A DNA stretch of 64,000 bases, from contig WBMW01004865.1 of NCBI GenBank assembly GCA_013396635.1, forward strand, positions 1 to 64,000. The letters run 5' to 3'. Source of the DNA: Penelope pileata (Eukaryota > Chordata > Aves > Galliformes > Cracidae). A model generated the notes under the pieces. That model did not search any database. It saw only the letters and a program-made list of their open reading frames with translations, and was not told the origin of the DNA. Numbering within the stretch: position 1 is the first letter of the stretch; each line of letters begins with the position of its first letter. Both the position numbers and the translations under genes were made by a program. Below are positions 48,439-59,900 of this stretch, in pieces.

Positions 48439-50661
48439 TTTAGTTTTCCTCAAGTTGAGTCTGCTTTGCCCATGGCTGTAACTGGGAAGCAGTCTCCCTG
48501 TCTTTATCTTGACCCATGCATGAGATTTTCCATCCCATATTCTCCTGCTCCAGTTCAAGAAGGGGCAGTGAGGGAGTGGTTGGGGGTGGTGGGAAAGGCC
48601 AATCCACCACACCTATGTTTGTGACTAGTCTCCTTTCCACTTCCATTTCCTAATGCACTTGGTTTTGCCAGATTCAAATGTAGCGTGGCTCACAAACATC
48701 CCTTGACACCTTTAAGTGCCTTATTTAGGTGTTGGCAGGAAGACGTCCTTACACACAGAATTTCTATGTAAGGCAGTTTAAAAAAATGTGTGCTCCTGCA
48801 GAGCTGTGCAGCCAACACCTCAAACCAGCAATACTCAAAAATATCAGTCAAATGTATTCTTCAGTTGAATAAGGGAATTCTTGTTTCCCAATGGTTTTTA
48901 GGATTCATAGATGAAGATGTTTTATCAAAAAGAGAAGTAAAAGTAAGGATTTTAACAGTTTGATTCATTCATGTTTACTCAGATTTCATTTGGTTAGTAC
49001 TTCTAATTCTAGCCATTGTTTATCTGGCCACAAAGTTTTCAGGTATATATTGCCTCTACTTCCTGACCAGGCTTCTTGTCTTCTTTCTGCTGAATTGACC
49101 CATATGCTCTGCCCTTCAAACATCCTTTATATATCATGAGAGAAAAGACACGTGCTCAATTTTATTAATTTATTTTTCAACTCATTGTGGATCTTTCCAG
49201 TTACATAGCATTTTCCTATTCTGTCTGGAATGTCAGAAGGTAGTTAAGAATAATAAAAAAAGTGCAGCTTGAAAAACAGATTCAGTTTAACAGAATGAAA
49301 CTGCAGATAAACTTTTGAAATAGACGGTCAAATAATTAAATTCCAGCAGAAAATCACAGAATTGCCGCTGTTATAAATATTCAGAGACTACAGAGACTGA
49401 GTATTAACATCTATCACAGATGATTTAGAAATAATGAAGTGAAACAGCCACGGACAGAAGATAACCTATGCAACAAACAGAGGATTCTCTAGTCCTACCG
49501 GTCATTTTTTTGTCTTCCTCGGGTAAATAAGCAACCCATTGTAGCCTGCAAAAAGTACGATTTACCTAGTTTTACTACAAACATTAAAAATACTTCTGTG
49601 GAACAACTAGCTTGCGCATTATCCTTATTAGTCTTGTCAGCAACTCTCTTGTAGACTGAGTATGTGAACTTTGATTTATTCTTGTCCAGCTCTGACTTTA
49701 GATAGGGAATAGAAAAGCCTGTGTCAGCTATCATCATCATGACATTAATCTTAAAACAAGATCTCCAAATTTTAGGTACAATTTTACAAACACATGAAAA
49801 TTTACAGTAGATGCATGATTTTCAGACTAACATTCTTTGCCAATTCTTCTTTTACAATGTACTGTTTCCAGCTGATGAGAATTGGAAACTAATTTTAAAC
49901 TTAATAGCACAATCATTCATCCATCATTGATTAGTGTTAGGATTTTAACAAGGAAGAAATACAATCTTCTGCAGAACAAGATATCAAGATACTTTTGCAA
50001 ACATAATTTAATTTCAAGTTTCATCATCATTCACTTATCATTGCAATTAGAGTTTAACTTATTAAATACCATCTGTTTTCTAAACATCAAGGAATAGTCT
50101 GAAAAGACTTCTCTAAAGGCAAAAAAAAAACCCACACAACAAAAATATATGCTAGCTTTTCTATTGTTACTTTGCATACTGAATTTTTAACCGTATAACA
50201 CAGAAAAAAATAATTGACCAATAAAATAATAAATGTATATGCTAAAATAATAATGAATAATAATAATGAGAAAATAATGAATAATAAACTCTTCAGAAAC
50301 GCCTAAGTGTGAATATACTTGGCCTTTAATTACATTTACCTCTAAGGAAATTACAGAAAAAAAAAAAAGCACTTTAAAATATTATTTTAGTCTCATCTCC
50401 TTCTTTTTCTGTTTTTTTTTTTTTTCTTTTTAAATCTGTTAAGTGTATTATAAAATTCCTCTCACAAGAATGCAGTCTATGGACCCAAAAAGCCCAAAGC
50501 CTTATGCTGCCATTAAGTCCCAGAATAGTCAATGGAATGCCAACAGTCAGAGGTGTTACTCATGCTGAACTGATTGCATTGCAGGAGCCTGGGAGAGTAC
50601 AGCAGTTCATGGAAGAAGCAGATGGAAAAGTTCCCATTAAATAAACACATACCATTTCCAT

Positions 50662-50775
50662 ATAAAATTCATAGAATTTAAGATCAGATGAGACCAGTAA
50701 GATCATACAGTCTGATACCCTGTTTATTATCAGGCTATGGAATCACCTCTGTAGTGAACCCAGTAACTTAAGTTT
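50662..50775 (-). mobile_element. Ancient CR1-type 3' fragment
   Basis: TTCATAGAATTTAAGATCAG, then GATCATACAGTCTGATACCC, then a CAGGCTATGGAATCAC block match, in order, the reverse complement of the 3' end of old CR1 elements best preserved in turtles and crocodilians. The similarity ends near 50775. This implies insertion well before modern birds diverged. Assignment is by pattern only. Confidence 0.6.
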
Positions 50776-51625
50776 AATTAATTCATACATTCTATCTGAT
50801 GAAAACTATGCCCCCTGTAAAAGCACTCTGTTGTGATCTGGAAACATAGAAGAGTCGGAAAACACACCGTTTGTCTTGAAAATTTGTTTCTAAAGTTAGC
50901 TATTGCCAATAACTTGTGTCTAGAAAACTGATAGCATTCCATCTCTTATGCTGAAAGCCTTGTTACAGGCAGAAATGAGACATCTTAAACACAGCCAAGA
51001 ATTTCTTGTTAGCGTAATTGTGATCTTTACAGTCTAATCACAGAATTAGTCCAGATTTGCTATTTAATTAGGATTGCATGGAGAAAGAGAGAAAAAAAAA
51101 AGGAATACAATTATAGAACATGTCAAAATAATGCATTTAAAACTACAGTACAAAAGCTTCCTGACATCTGCCCCTTTCCTCATGTTTTGCACCTACTCTT
51201 CCCCTGCTCCTCTGGGTCCCAAAGTCAATATGGATGTGTCTGGTGAGATGTCAGTAGCTTGAGTCTTTGCCTGGGAGGAATATGATGTTGAAGTCCATGC
51301 TTTGAGAGTCAAGAAGTCTGAGGTCATTTTTATGTTTGGTAATATGCTTACCACCTTGATTTTAATTCTGTGGTCTGCAACTCCATGTTAAATCCAAAGT
51401 TACTATGTATGTCTTACTTAGGGTAAACTTATGTTAAACACTGTTTTTGTTCTCTTTTTCTCCTTTTCCTAGTTCCAGGTCTGTGCTTCTGTACCTGATC
51501 ACTGGAGAGGTATTTATTGCCAAGTGCCAGCCTCTGGACCATCACTTATACATCTCATGCCTGTACTTCTCTATGCTGCATCCTGTTCCTCCGCTTTTGA
51601 TGTCTGTCATACTAGATCTGTACTG

Positions 51626-51689
51626 CTCTGTAGTGTTTCATTAAGTTGGAGATTTTCCTCTGTAGTGTTTCACTAAGTTGGAGATTTGC
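51626..51689. repeat. Two-copy 32-bp tandem duplication
   Basis: Units 51626-51657 and 51658-51689, each starting CTCTGTAGTGTTTCA, differ at about three positions. The first unit contains the stop codon of the short frame in the candidate exon; the second repeats it downstream. Confidence 0.9.
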
Positions 51690-51818
51690 ATGGCTTTGTT
51701 AAATGTTTAATTCTTCAAAGAGTAACTGTATTCCCTTGGCTTCCTGGATCACTTTTTGCTTGAAGTGAACATGCATCATGCTATTAATTCTACTGCAGTT
51801 GCAAAGATTCACGCAAAT

Positions 51819-51824
51819 AATAAA
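51819..51824 (+). promoter_or_regulatory. Poly-A signal with GT-rich downstream element
   Basis: AATAAA followed within about 5-25 bases by GT/T-rich sequence, a textbook cleavage context. It is the main support for a transcript ending near 51840. Confidence 0.4.
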
Positions 51825-52200
51825 CACGTTGTTGTTTTGTTGATATGTTTTATTGATGTTCATTTAAATAGTTTAGAAAAATAAAAAGAAGGAGTGAATA
51901 TCTTCGTATCATCTCATATTGGCTAAAGAAAGAAAGAAGAAAACCTATAGGAACTGGAAGCATTTGTTTTCATCTATATAAAATGTAACTTTTTCCAATG
52001 ACACTGGTAAAATTATTTGCATAAGAAAACCATGTAACACATAGTAGTAATTCAATAATACTACAAAATTTTCAAACAGATAAATAATTGTAACATCTTA
52101 AAACATTTGGTGTACTTTGCATTTGTAATTTGCATAATATCAGAGATATAACCAATGCTGACTTTAAAGAGTTGAGTCTAAATCATTAAATACACAGGTG

Positions 52201-52249
52201 TTCTTCCTTTCTTTCTTTCTTTCTTTTTCTTTTCTTTTTTTTTTTTTTT
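52201..52249. repeat. (CTTT)n and poly-T low-complexity tract
   Basis: Imperfect CTTT units grading into a T13 run. A TTTG/T-rich tract that ends in an acceptor-like TTTTCAG lies at 52725-52749, with no exon evidence after it. Confidence 0.93.
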
Positions 52250-53324
52250 AAGTTAAACTCCATTTGTATTATTTATTTAGCTTGTCCTATTCCCTCTTCT
52301 CTTCATTAGCTGTTCTTGGCATGGAGTTCAGCTATTCTACTGGAAAATAAGTTCTGTAAATATTTTCCATTGATGTGTTAGTGTAGACTAGCCAAAACCC
52401 AAGGCTGTCAACCTGTTCGGTGCCTCCAGCATTAAAGCTAGCGTAAAAGTATGATAATAAGAGGTGAATTTCCTGATTTTACAACTATTTTAGAATAATA
52501 TTTATCTTATAAACAGAAAACAAAAGTGATGTTATATAAAATGCAGTAGAATTGTCCTGTATTTATTATCACATATACTTATTTGAACATTTGTCCAACA
52601 CGCTCCAAAAAAAAGCTATCTTATTCGCACAAGCAATTGGTATATTATGTATAGAAACTCAACATCATACCCATGTATGAGTCTAGTTATAAACTCAGAT
52701 TGAAAATGTTTTACCTCTTTATATTTTTTTTTGTTTGTTTGTTTTCAGGCAAAACTACTCAAGAGCATTCTCAGATTTCTTTCAGCAAAACAAAAGCTAA
52801 AAAATTGAAGAGTTACTTCATTTTGTGCTGAAAAGTGTATGGAGATGATAGCAAACTTTTTCTTTCTTCATTTTTTGAGGCTTTTTTTCCCTGCCTTGCC
52901 ACCCCAGTTGCTTCTAGCAGTGTGCAAAAAGTGAAACCGCTTCTATCACTTCTTTTAGTACCTGCAACTAACCCTTAGAACACATGGCACCATCTCAGAT
53001 CCAATTCTTCTGACCAGAGTCAAACAAGAAGAAGAATGCTTTCTTAACAGTTACGCTACATGGAAAAAGAAACAACATATTTTTAGTTCTTTTTTTTCCT
53101 CCTCCCTAATTCTTCAGGATGTTTCTGGTCTTAAGAGCATAAGAAAAGGATAGAACTGTTTTTTAAAAGGAGTATCACCGCTTTTTTATCACAGAAATTT
53201 TACCAGTTGGACCATTTAAAACCATTTGTTAGAAGTTCAGTACTGAAACCCTTAAACGGATGAAGGGATAGGGAGCAGAATAAACCCATAATTCATGAAG
53301 AAACAGCAATCTGCTACTCCACCT

Positions 53325-53590
53325 AGACTATCTCAAGTCTTTGGGGCTGGATGGGATCCACCCTCAGTTACTGAGGAAACCGGCAGAAGTACCCTCCAAG
53401 CTGCTGTCCATCATTTATCATCAGTCTTGATCAAATGGGGAGGTGCCAGATGACAGAAGATGTGCCATTGTGACACCCATCTACAAGAAGGAATGGAAGG
53501 AGGATAGAGGGAACTACAGGCCAGTCAGCCTGACCTTAGTGCCAGGGAAGGTTATGTAGCAGATCTTCGTGAGTGTGATCACACAGTATA
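53325..53590 (+). mobile_element. CR1 reverse-transcriptase fragment
   Basis: About 265 bases of CR1 RT on plus, aligned in order with the coding blocks at 26362-27063: GLDGIHPQLLRK, then CAIVTPIYKKEW, then GNYRPVSLTLVPGKV. It has in-frame stops (for example TGA near 53427 and TAG near 53557) and is cut on both sides: before the GPDG-like block and before the catalytic box. The 3' end and tail are absent, so it is a broken internal piece, not a normal 5'-truncated insertion. Something disrupted it at about 53590. Confidence 0.85.
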
Positions 53591-53950
53591 TGCATACCTC
53601 AAGCTTCACAAGCTGCCGTCCCCCACCATGGCAAGGGTTGTGGCATCTGAGAGGCAATGAGGGTCCAATAAAGGTGACGTCTCACAGCCTTTCATCTTCT
53701 TTGTTGCCTGTGGCCAGAGCTGTGAAACACAACAGGTAAGGGAGGACAGTCTGGGTAGCCAGTGTCAGCTTGGCCACCAGCAGGAAAGGTAGCTACCCAG
53801 CAGTAGGATGCCAAACCTGGGGACATTGTGTGGCACGAAGCCAAGGAAGAAATAGCCAAGTAACAGCTCTGAGGAGCTCAAAGACAGAAGGAAAAGCAGC
53901 CCACTACATCAGCCCTTTTGTTAGGGCTTCGCCATGGTTCTCTGAGAAAG
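53591..53950. other. Moderate-GC block following the CR1 break
   Basis: About 360 bases less AT-rich than the surroundings, starting where the CR1 at 53325 breaks off. It contains CCAATAAAGG (poly-A-like signal at 53672-53677), a donor-like CAG|GTAAGG near 53733 and an open frame 53770-53955. It may be another inserted element, perhaps LTR-derived, that split the CR1, but I recognise no family and no continuing CR1 appears on its far side. Confidence 0.4.
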
Positions 53951-56900
53951 TATAAAGCACCTCTATGCCCTAACTCCACATCCACAATACAAATTTAATC
54001 TTGGTTAACCCTGTTTAATCTTTACTTCTTTTCTGCTGTCTGTTTTTCCTTCTCATCTCACTCAGTTTCAAAAAGCTGCACATCTCCCTTATTCTCCCAC
54101 AAGATAAACAATAAAATGAATGAAAGATAGCAGTGAAAAAGAACAAATCACGCAGTGCTGGCAAAACGTTGGCCTCAGGAAAAAATCCCACTGATTGCAA
54201 GAGACAAGAGATTTCAATTGGAGCTTTGCCTGAGGAAGTAAGAGAGAATTAAACCCAAATAAAATAATCACATGAGTTCTCACAAATGTGAGAAATTTAA
54301 TTCTACTTTAATTCTCACATGGACTGGAAAGTGTTTGTTCCACTGATGGCAATAGGAATTTTGCCATTGATTTTCAATGAAGCCAGGATTCACTTCAGGG
54401 CATTTTCTCTCATATCCTATTTATTATCTTTTTGCTACAACATATCACATAAGTATCTTCTAATACGTACAGCTAATAAATAATCATGTGTTCCACGATG
54501 AGATATCACCATCCACTGTAGGCTTATATATATAAGATAGTTGTTATTTCCAGAGCGATTGTGAGGTTTTGAAGAGAGAAAAAAGTAGCATTGAAATAAA
54601 AGGGAACAAATTCTGACTGTCAGATCTTTTCTAGGAAAAGAAATCACTGTATACAGTCAGCTGCTGACTCTGTCATTTCCTAGGTTTTCTACTATGCTAC
54701 CTTTTGAGAAATAATAATTATGCATCTAAGTTGATGAATTAAGAGCTGTATACATCTAAATAGTTTAATGCAGTATAGCATCCATCTTACGCAAGTGAAA
54801 ATTGTGGAGTTTAGCAATTCATCAAGTGTGACGTGTTTCCAATTTTAAAAGAAAGCATCACAGCCTTTGTACTTCATTATGGTAGTAACAAGTCCGTACT
54901 TCATTGCTGCATGTAAGAACACATGTCAAAAAGCTATGCTTCCATTCAGAAACATCTTTAAGAAGGTGGTAAAACTGAATGTTTTGGGGGAAATACTGCT
55001 GGACTCTCAGAGGAAAGCAATTCCTGAATGGTTTGATGGCTGAAAAGCTGTTAGTAAGTTCTTACACAGTAAGTAGATAGCAACTGCAAACTTAGGATAA
55101 AAATATTTTAAGATCTGCAGATGTGGCCTGGGAAACTCAGTTTCCATAACAACAATTTTTGGTGCCATGATTACAAGGCCGTTTGCACCTCTTGATTTCT
55201 GTAGCCAATCAGTTGTTGTTGCCAGTATAATACTGCTGTTTTTATCTAGCACTAAATGCTTTACTTGTTCTCATACACTTAAGCAGAGTATTACTGGCAA
55301 TTTTAAAATTGAAAAAGCATAGTCACCAATGTATGCTAAAGCTTTGGTATAGTTATACCAGAAGAAGGATTCTTCTTTAATACTTCACTAGTTAATAAAG
55401 CTGGAATACTTCTGTAGAATAGATATTCAGGTGCTCAAAATACCAAGCAACTAGGAGTGAAACATGGAACTCAGAAAACAAAAGGCTTTCTTTTAGTATT
55501 ATTACTCAAACTAAGCCTAAGAACTCAGCTATTGGAAGAACAGCCTTGAAATACAGAAGTGAGATAGATAAGGTAATATGAAACTCTAAATTGTTCTGAG
55601 CACAAAGGAAAAAGCAACGCATACCCAAACCTTTCCCTCAGCAAGACAGCTCCCAGGCAATGACTGTGCACATTTTCCTTTTAAATGCTAACTCCAGCAG
55701 GCACAGACCTTGTAATGTTTTAAGTAGAAAAATTAAGGTATTTGCAATTGCTTTTTATGGCAATATATGACCCCATATGAAAGTGTAATATCAGTCTCTC
55801 TACTGGAACACAGTTAATTCCCTCACACTGCTTCTCTAGGCATGCTATGCCCTGCCCAAAACTGATGATAGTAGTTCAGTTTGTAGGATTTAATGTAGTC
55901 TGGCCCCTTTCTTTGCCTGGCTTCTTGTTAAAAGTTTTCCAGTGCAGATACCGGATTATTTCTCCAACTGGTTTCTCCCTGTTTTTCGTACATAAACTTA
56001 ATGCGTTACTCTTTTTTTTTTTCTTTCTTTTCTCCTTATTGCTCCATATTCTGCTCTTATCTTCTGGTTCTCCTATTATCAGATTGTTCTGCATATGTTT
56101 ATTTCTCCCTTATGGTTTCTTTTCCACGTCTTCAGTCATTAACCAGTTTGGCCATCTGGTCTTCCTATATATCACTCTGTTTTCCTAGATCCTTTTGCTG
56201 TTTAATACCTCTCTCCATCACTGGTATAAATAAATGATTAAATAGAAAATAAGTAAATAAATGGCACTCAAGACTACATCAGAAAAATATTATTTGGGAT
56301 GTACTTATTGCAAATAGCTCACTGTGACTGAGCTGAACTACAGAACTTACCCTTGGCAGCAAGACCTGAGAACTGCTTGGCCAGAGCTCACATTTAAAGA
56401 TCCTCTGTTTGAGTTTAAGGAAATACAAATGGTTTGCAGGTCACTTTGAATGTCTGGACACTTTTATTTGTTAGTCTCAAATATTTATATATACATATAT
56501 GTTTACAAGAGCTCACGGTGATTTCCCCCACCTGTGCAATATTATATGAACTTCAGTCTAGAATACTGATATCCAAGTATATATTACTGATACCCAAGTA
56601 TAATGCATGTATACACCATAAAATTGCTAACAATCTAAATGTATTTGTGGGAAATACATATTAAAATCAACCAATCAGAATTACAAAAGAAAACAAATGT
56701 TGGATTTTAATAGGAAACAGCCTTTAGCAATGGTAGTCACATCATTTAATTCACTGTTGGGGACAGGTAGATGCTAACATAGTGTAGTTGATGCAAGATT
56801 TCAAAGCAAAGCATGGCAAAACTGAGCAGAGAAAGCGTACTTTTGCCAGTTTCGATCTGAGGGTAAAGGAAAGGAAATGGGTGCAAAAAGGCTAGCTCTG

Positions 56901-59900
56901 TCTGCCATTTTTCCATTTCTAGCACACTGCTGCCATAGACAAATATTTTGCTTTTGCTTTGAGCCCACAGTGAAGATGTGAATTTCAGTAAACAATTGGT
57001 AAATTTCAAAGAAACATCAGCAGAAGCAAGTTGTGCTGTTTCCACATTTGGATATATCTAGGACCTGAAAACTGTTTATATTCTCCAAGATTAAAATATA
57101 AAGATTTTTTGCATTTCCAGTGATGTTCAATATAATAGAATCAAGACAAATATATTTTTTTATTGTTATTTGGGCAGCTACATAAGAAACTAGATTAAGG
57201 CCAAAAGAACTAGATTTAAGCCAAATTATTATTGCCTTTTTCCAGTTAGTGATTCAGAGGTAAAACTACTCTGCAGCTTCTTGTCAATGTTTTGAACCCA
57301 GCATTTCCCATTCAGATTTAATTCTAATAGTCATAATCTTATGACTCTTTCAATTAGAAATACCTTTAAGAAACTTTCACTGTGTTAGAAGTCTGTTTAT
57401 TTCTGGCCATAAGTGATTGTAGTACAACAGGATTTTATTTCAAAAGTCTTTCCAGAAGTGAAAACTGTAAAACCTGTATAAAGTGCAAACTCTCTTCATC
57501 AATGGCTCTTAAAGGTAGGCTGTTTTCAAAAGTCCTAGCTAGCAGTTTGCAAATGTGCAATTAAAATTCTGTCTCTTCTCTAATTATGGAACACTTAAGT
57601 TAAATGGTTTTAATAGACATATAATGATAGCTTTGTAAACTTACAGTTACTTATAATCTGAAGTAATTTTTACTTGACTTTAAAAAGCATCCATTAAACA
57701 TCTCATATGATCTTTGTGTAATTTAGCAAGACATTTAGTGAATGTTTTATAAACCTAAATAGCAATTATTATCAAAGTCAAGTGTTAACCATACAGATTA
57801 ACACACTATTAATGTGAATTAGCTTTTTCAGATTAAATAGTGAAATTTATACTTAAAGTCTGTTGTTCTAAATGTATATTAGAATGTTATACAGATTTAG
57901 TGGAAACTTCAGGGCTTCAAAAGGGAAAAATGTGCTTAATGCAATTTTTCATTAAGGTATCTATTTATCCAAAACATGATCAAGCTACACACAACTTAGA
58001 AAGCTAACTCTGTAATAAAAATCCTTGTTTTTCTAAAAATAATTGTCCTGTTTATGAGCTGTAGTCCTCAACTATGAATCTTCAGGACATTCCCAGACAA
58101 CTGAAGAATTCTGAGTTACTGAGATTTCGTTGCATTGTAATTTGCAACCTTGTTAAGATTATGTACCTAGTTTAAAGCTGCTGCAAATGTTCAGGTAAAC
58201 AGCATTTTTACCTTTTACCATATATGAATAGTAATTATGTCAATTACCAAAGATTGTAGAAATAAAAAAGCAGAATGTGATATCCAGAGTCCAGTCTAGG
58301 CATAGTTTCAGTGCCTAACTTTGGAGGAAAAAAAAATCTATATTTAAATGGCTAGATTTCTATTTACAAAAGTCTGGGAATAATTAGCCTTCCAGACAGA
58401 TCTAGAATCAGTAAGTTTAAACTTAGAAGGTATATGCGAAACCTCTACTGCTGGAAATGCGTGAGAGAAAAATATTTCCTTGTAAACCACATTTTCCAGT
58501 GAAATTTATTAAGAAGTGCCAGCAAATCAACCATTCATGAAACACACGTTGAAATAGAATATGTAGTCAAAAGTTTTGTTTAGGTGATTTTCTGTTTTCA
58601 TTTCTATAGTACATAGATTAGTTTCAAAAAATTAGATTCCCTCAATGACTGCAAAAGAGTATTTGAAAACTCTCCATGAAGAACTGCAGTTTCATAGAGG
58701 GAAAATCTCATTTCAAAATGTGAATTAATCGTGTTAAAGTCAAGAAAAACAACAGAAAAAAAAAGCCCTGAAAATATCAACTCAAAAGCTTCAGATTCAC
58801 TACTGGCCGAATTAAATTGTTTAGGCTAAAGAAAGCGATTTTCTGTTGGTTTACAATCTTCAAACTACCATTGTTTCGATCTTATTTGAATTCATATTTT
58901 TACCTTTGGAATTAATTTAGTAAGATAATAATTTTCCTTATCCAAATTCAATGTGAATTTGAAATAGAGAAGAGAATAAGGCATGAACTCAATGCCTAAA
59001 ATGTCTCCAAAATTGTTTTACGACTGTAGATCTGCCTCTAGGCTATGAGGCTTGCTAAAAAAAAGCTCTCATTATTACTGAATGTCACTGCACAACTACT
59101 CAAAAACATTCAATATCATAGTGACGTGTATAAACCTTGTATTTCATCTATCAACTATTAATTGCAAAATAAATGAATGCATAGATTGTTTAAAAGGTGT
59201 TTAGGGCAACATTCCTGTTTTCATCAAATTTTGCTTGCAGAAGGAAACATTTCAACACGGTACCAGTACACACTTCAGACCACATAGGCAACTAAACACT
59301 TCATTCCAAGGATACTCACAATTCATAATAAACTCAAGGCAGAATAAAAAAGTCAAAACAATAAACTCAAAAATTCAAGGACAGACTCAACAATCCTATT
59401 TAGTGCAGTGGAAAAAAGTTATAATCACCAGTTACATCTTCAAAATTGTTGACCAATGAAAAAGAAACCTCTATGCTACCTTCAAGGGAAATTGAACAGT
59501 CTCTCAAAATAGTAAACAGAATAACACTCAGTTATAAACGAGCATTTCTGAAGCAGCTGGCCACACCTATTAAACATTTTGATGCTCAAATTCTTCTGTG
59601 TAAGCTTCATTTAATTTCATTACTTATAGCATTTTGATCTTACCGGTGCCTTTTTACCTCTAATACCATGATTTTACAACATTATACTTTAAAAAACAGA
59701 TTTCATTGTAATCTGATGCATGCTAAAAATGGCTACTGTATTACTGAACTGAAATACAACACAAAACTCGTGAAGGAGTGGACAAGACCTCTGTATCTTT
59801 GATTTCAGTTAACCCAGTTTGCTGTTGGCCAAATAGAAGCTACCATAACAGTTGTCTCATAGACACATGGAGCAATTTCACTGTCCTTGATTTGAAAGGT

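Larger units (their letters stand above)
47775..48611 (+). mobile_element. Endogenous retrovirus LTR with GC-rich U3, plus strand
   Basis: This is the same family as 18843-19447 but on plus and longer. The shared 3' half runs from about 48110 to 48611, with AATAAA at 48433, TTATCTTGACCCATG near 48505 and the end ..CCAATCCACCACA at 48611. The additional 5' part (about 47775-48110) is GC- and CpG-rich and holds a hexanucleotide array. The left boundary is uncertain: I place it near 47775, where composition changes, but no TG terminus with a matching target duplication was found. No internal retroviral genes or second LTR are visible, so it is a solo or fragmentary LTR. Open frames across it on both strands (Pro/Gly/Ala repeats) are products of the array, not genes. 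Confidence 0.72.
51473..51840 (+). other. Candidate terminal exon with poly-A signal
   Basis: A very strong acceptor lies at 51441-51472: about 30 bases almost entirely C/T, ending CCTTTTCCTAG. About 350 bases of lower AT content follow, then AATAAA at 51819-51824 and a GT-rich downstream element (GTTGTTGTTTTGTTGATATG). This is the architecture of a 3'-terminal exon. An open frame of about 57 codons runs from the acceptor to TAA at 51642-51644 and matches no protein I know, so a long non-coding RNA is the likelier reading. No upstream exon is established; the donor at 30392 is one possibility but over 21 kb away. Chance co-occurrence is possible. Confidence 0.35.
48612..53324. other. AT-rich non-coding region with a candidate transcript end
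   Basis: About 4.7 kb. Separate entries cover an ancient CR1 piece (50662), a candidate terminal exon (51473), a tandem duplication (51626) and a CTTT repeat (52201). An imperfect (AAT)n stretch lies at 50225-50290. No recognised protein gene. Confidence 0.5.

Noticed and set aside
52725..52760. Strong acceptor-like tract ending TTTTCAG
   Set aside because: The following sequence is AT-rich, quickly meets stops in all frames and has no nearby donor or convincing poly-A context.
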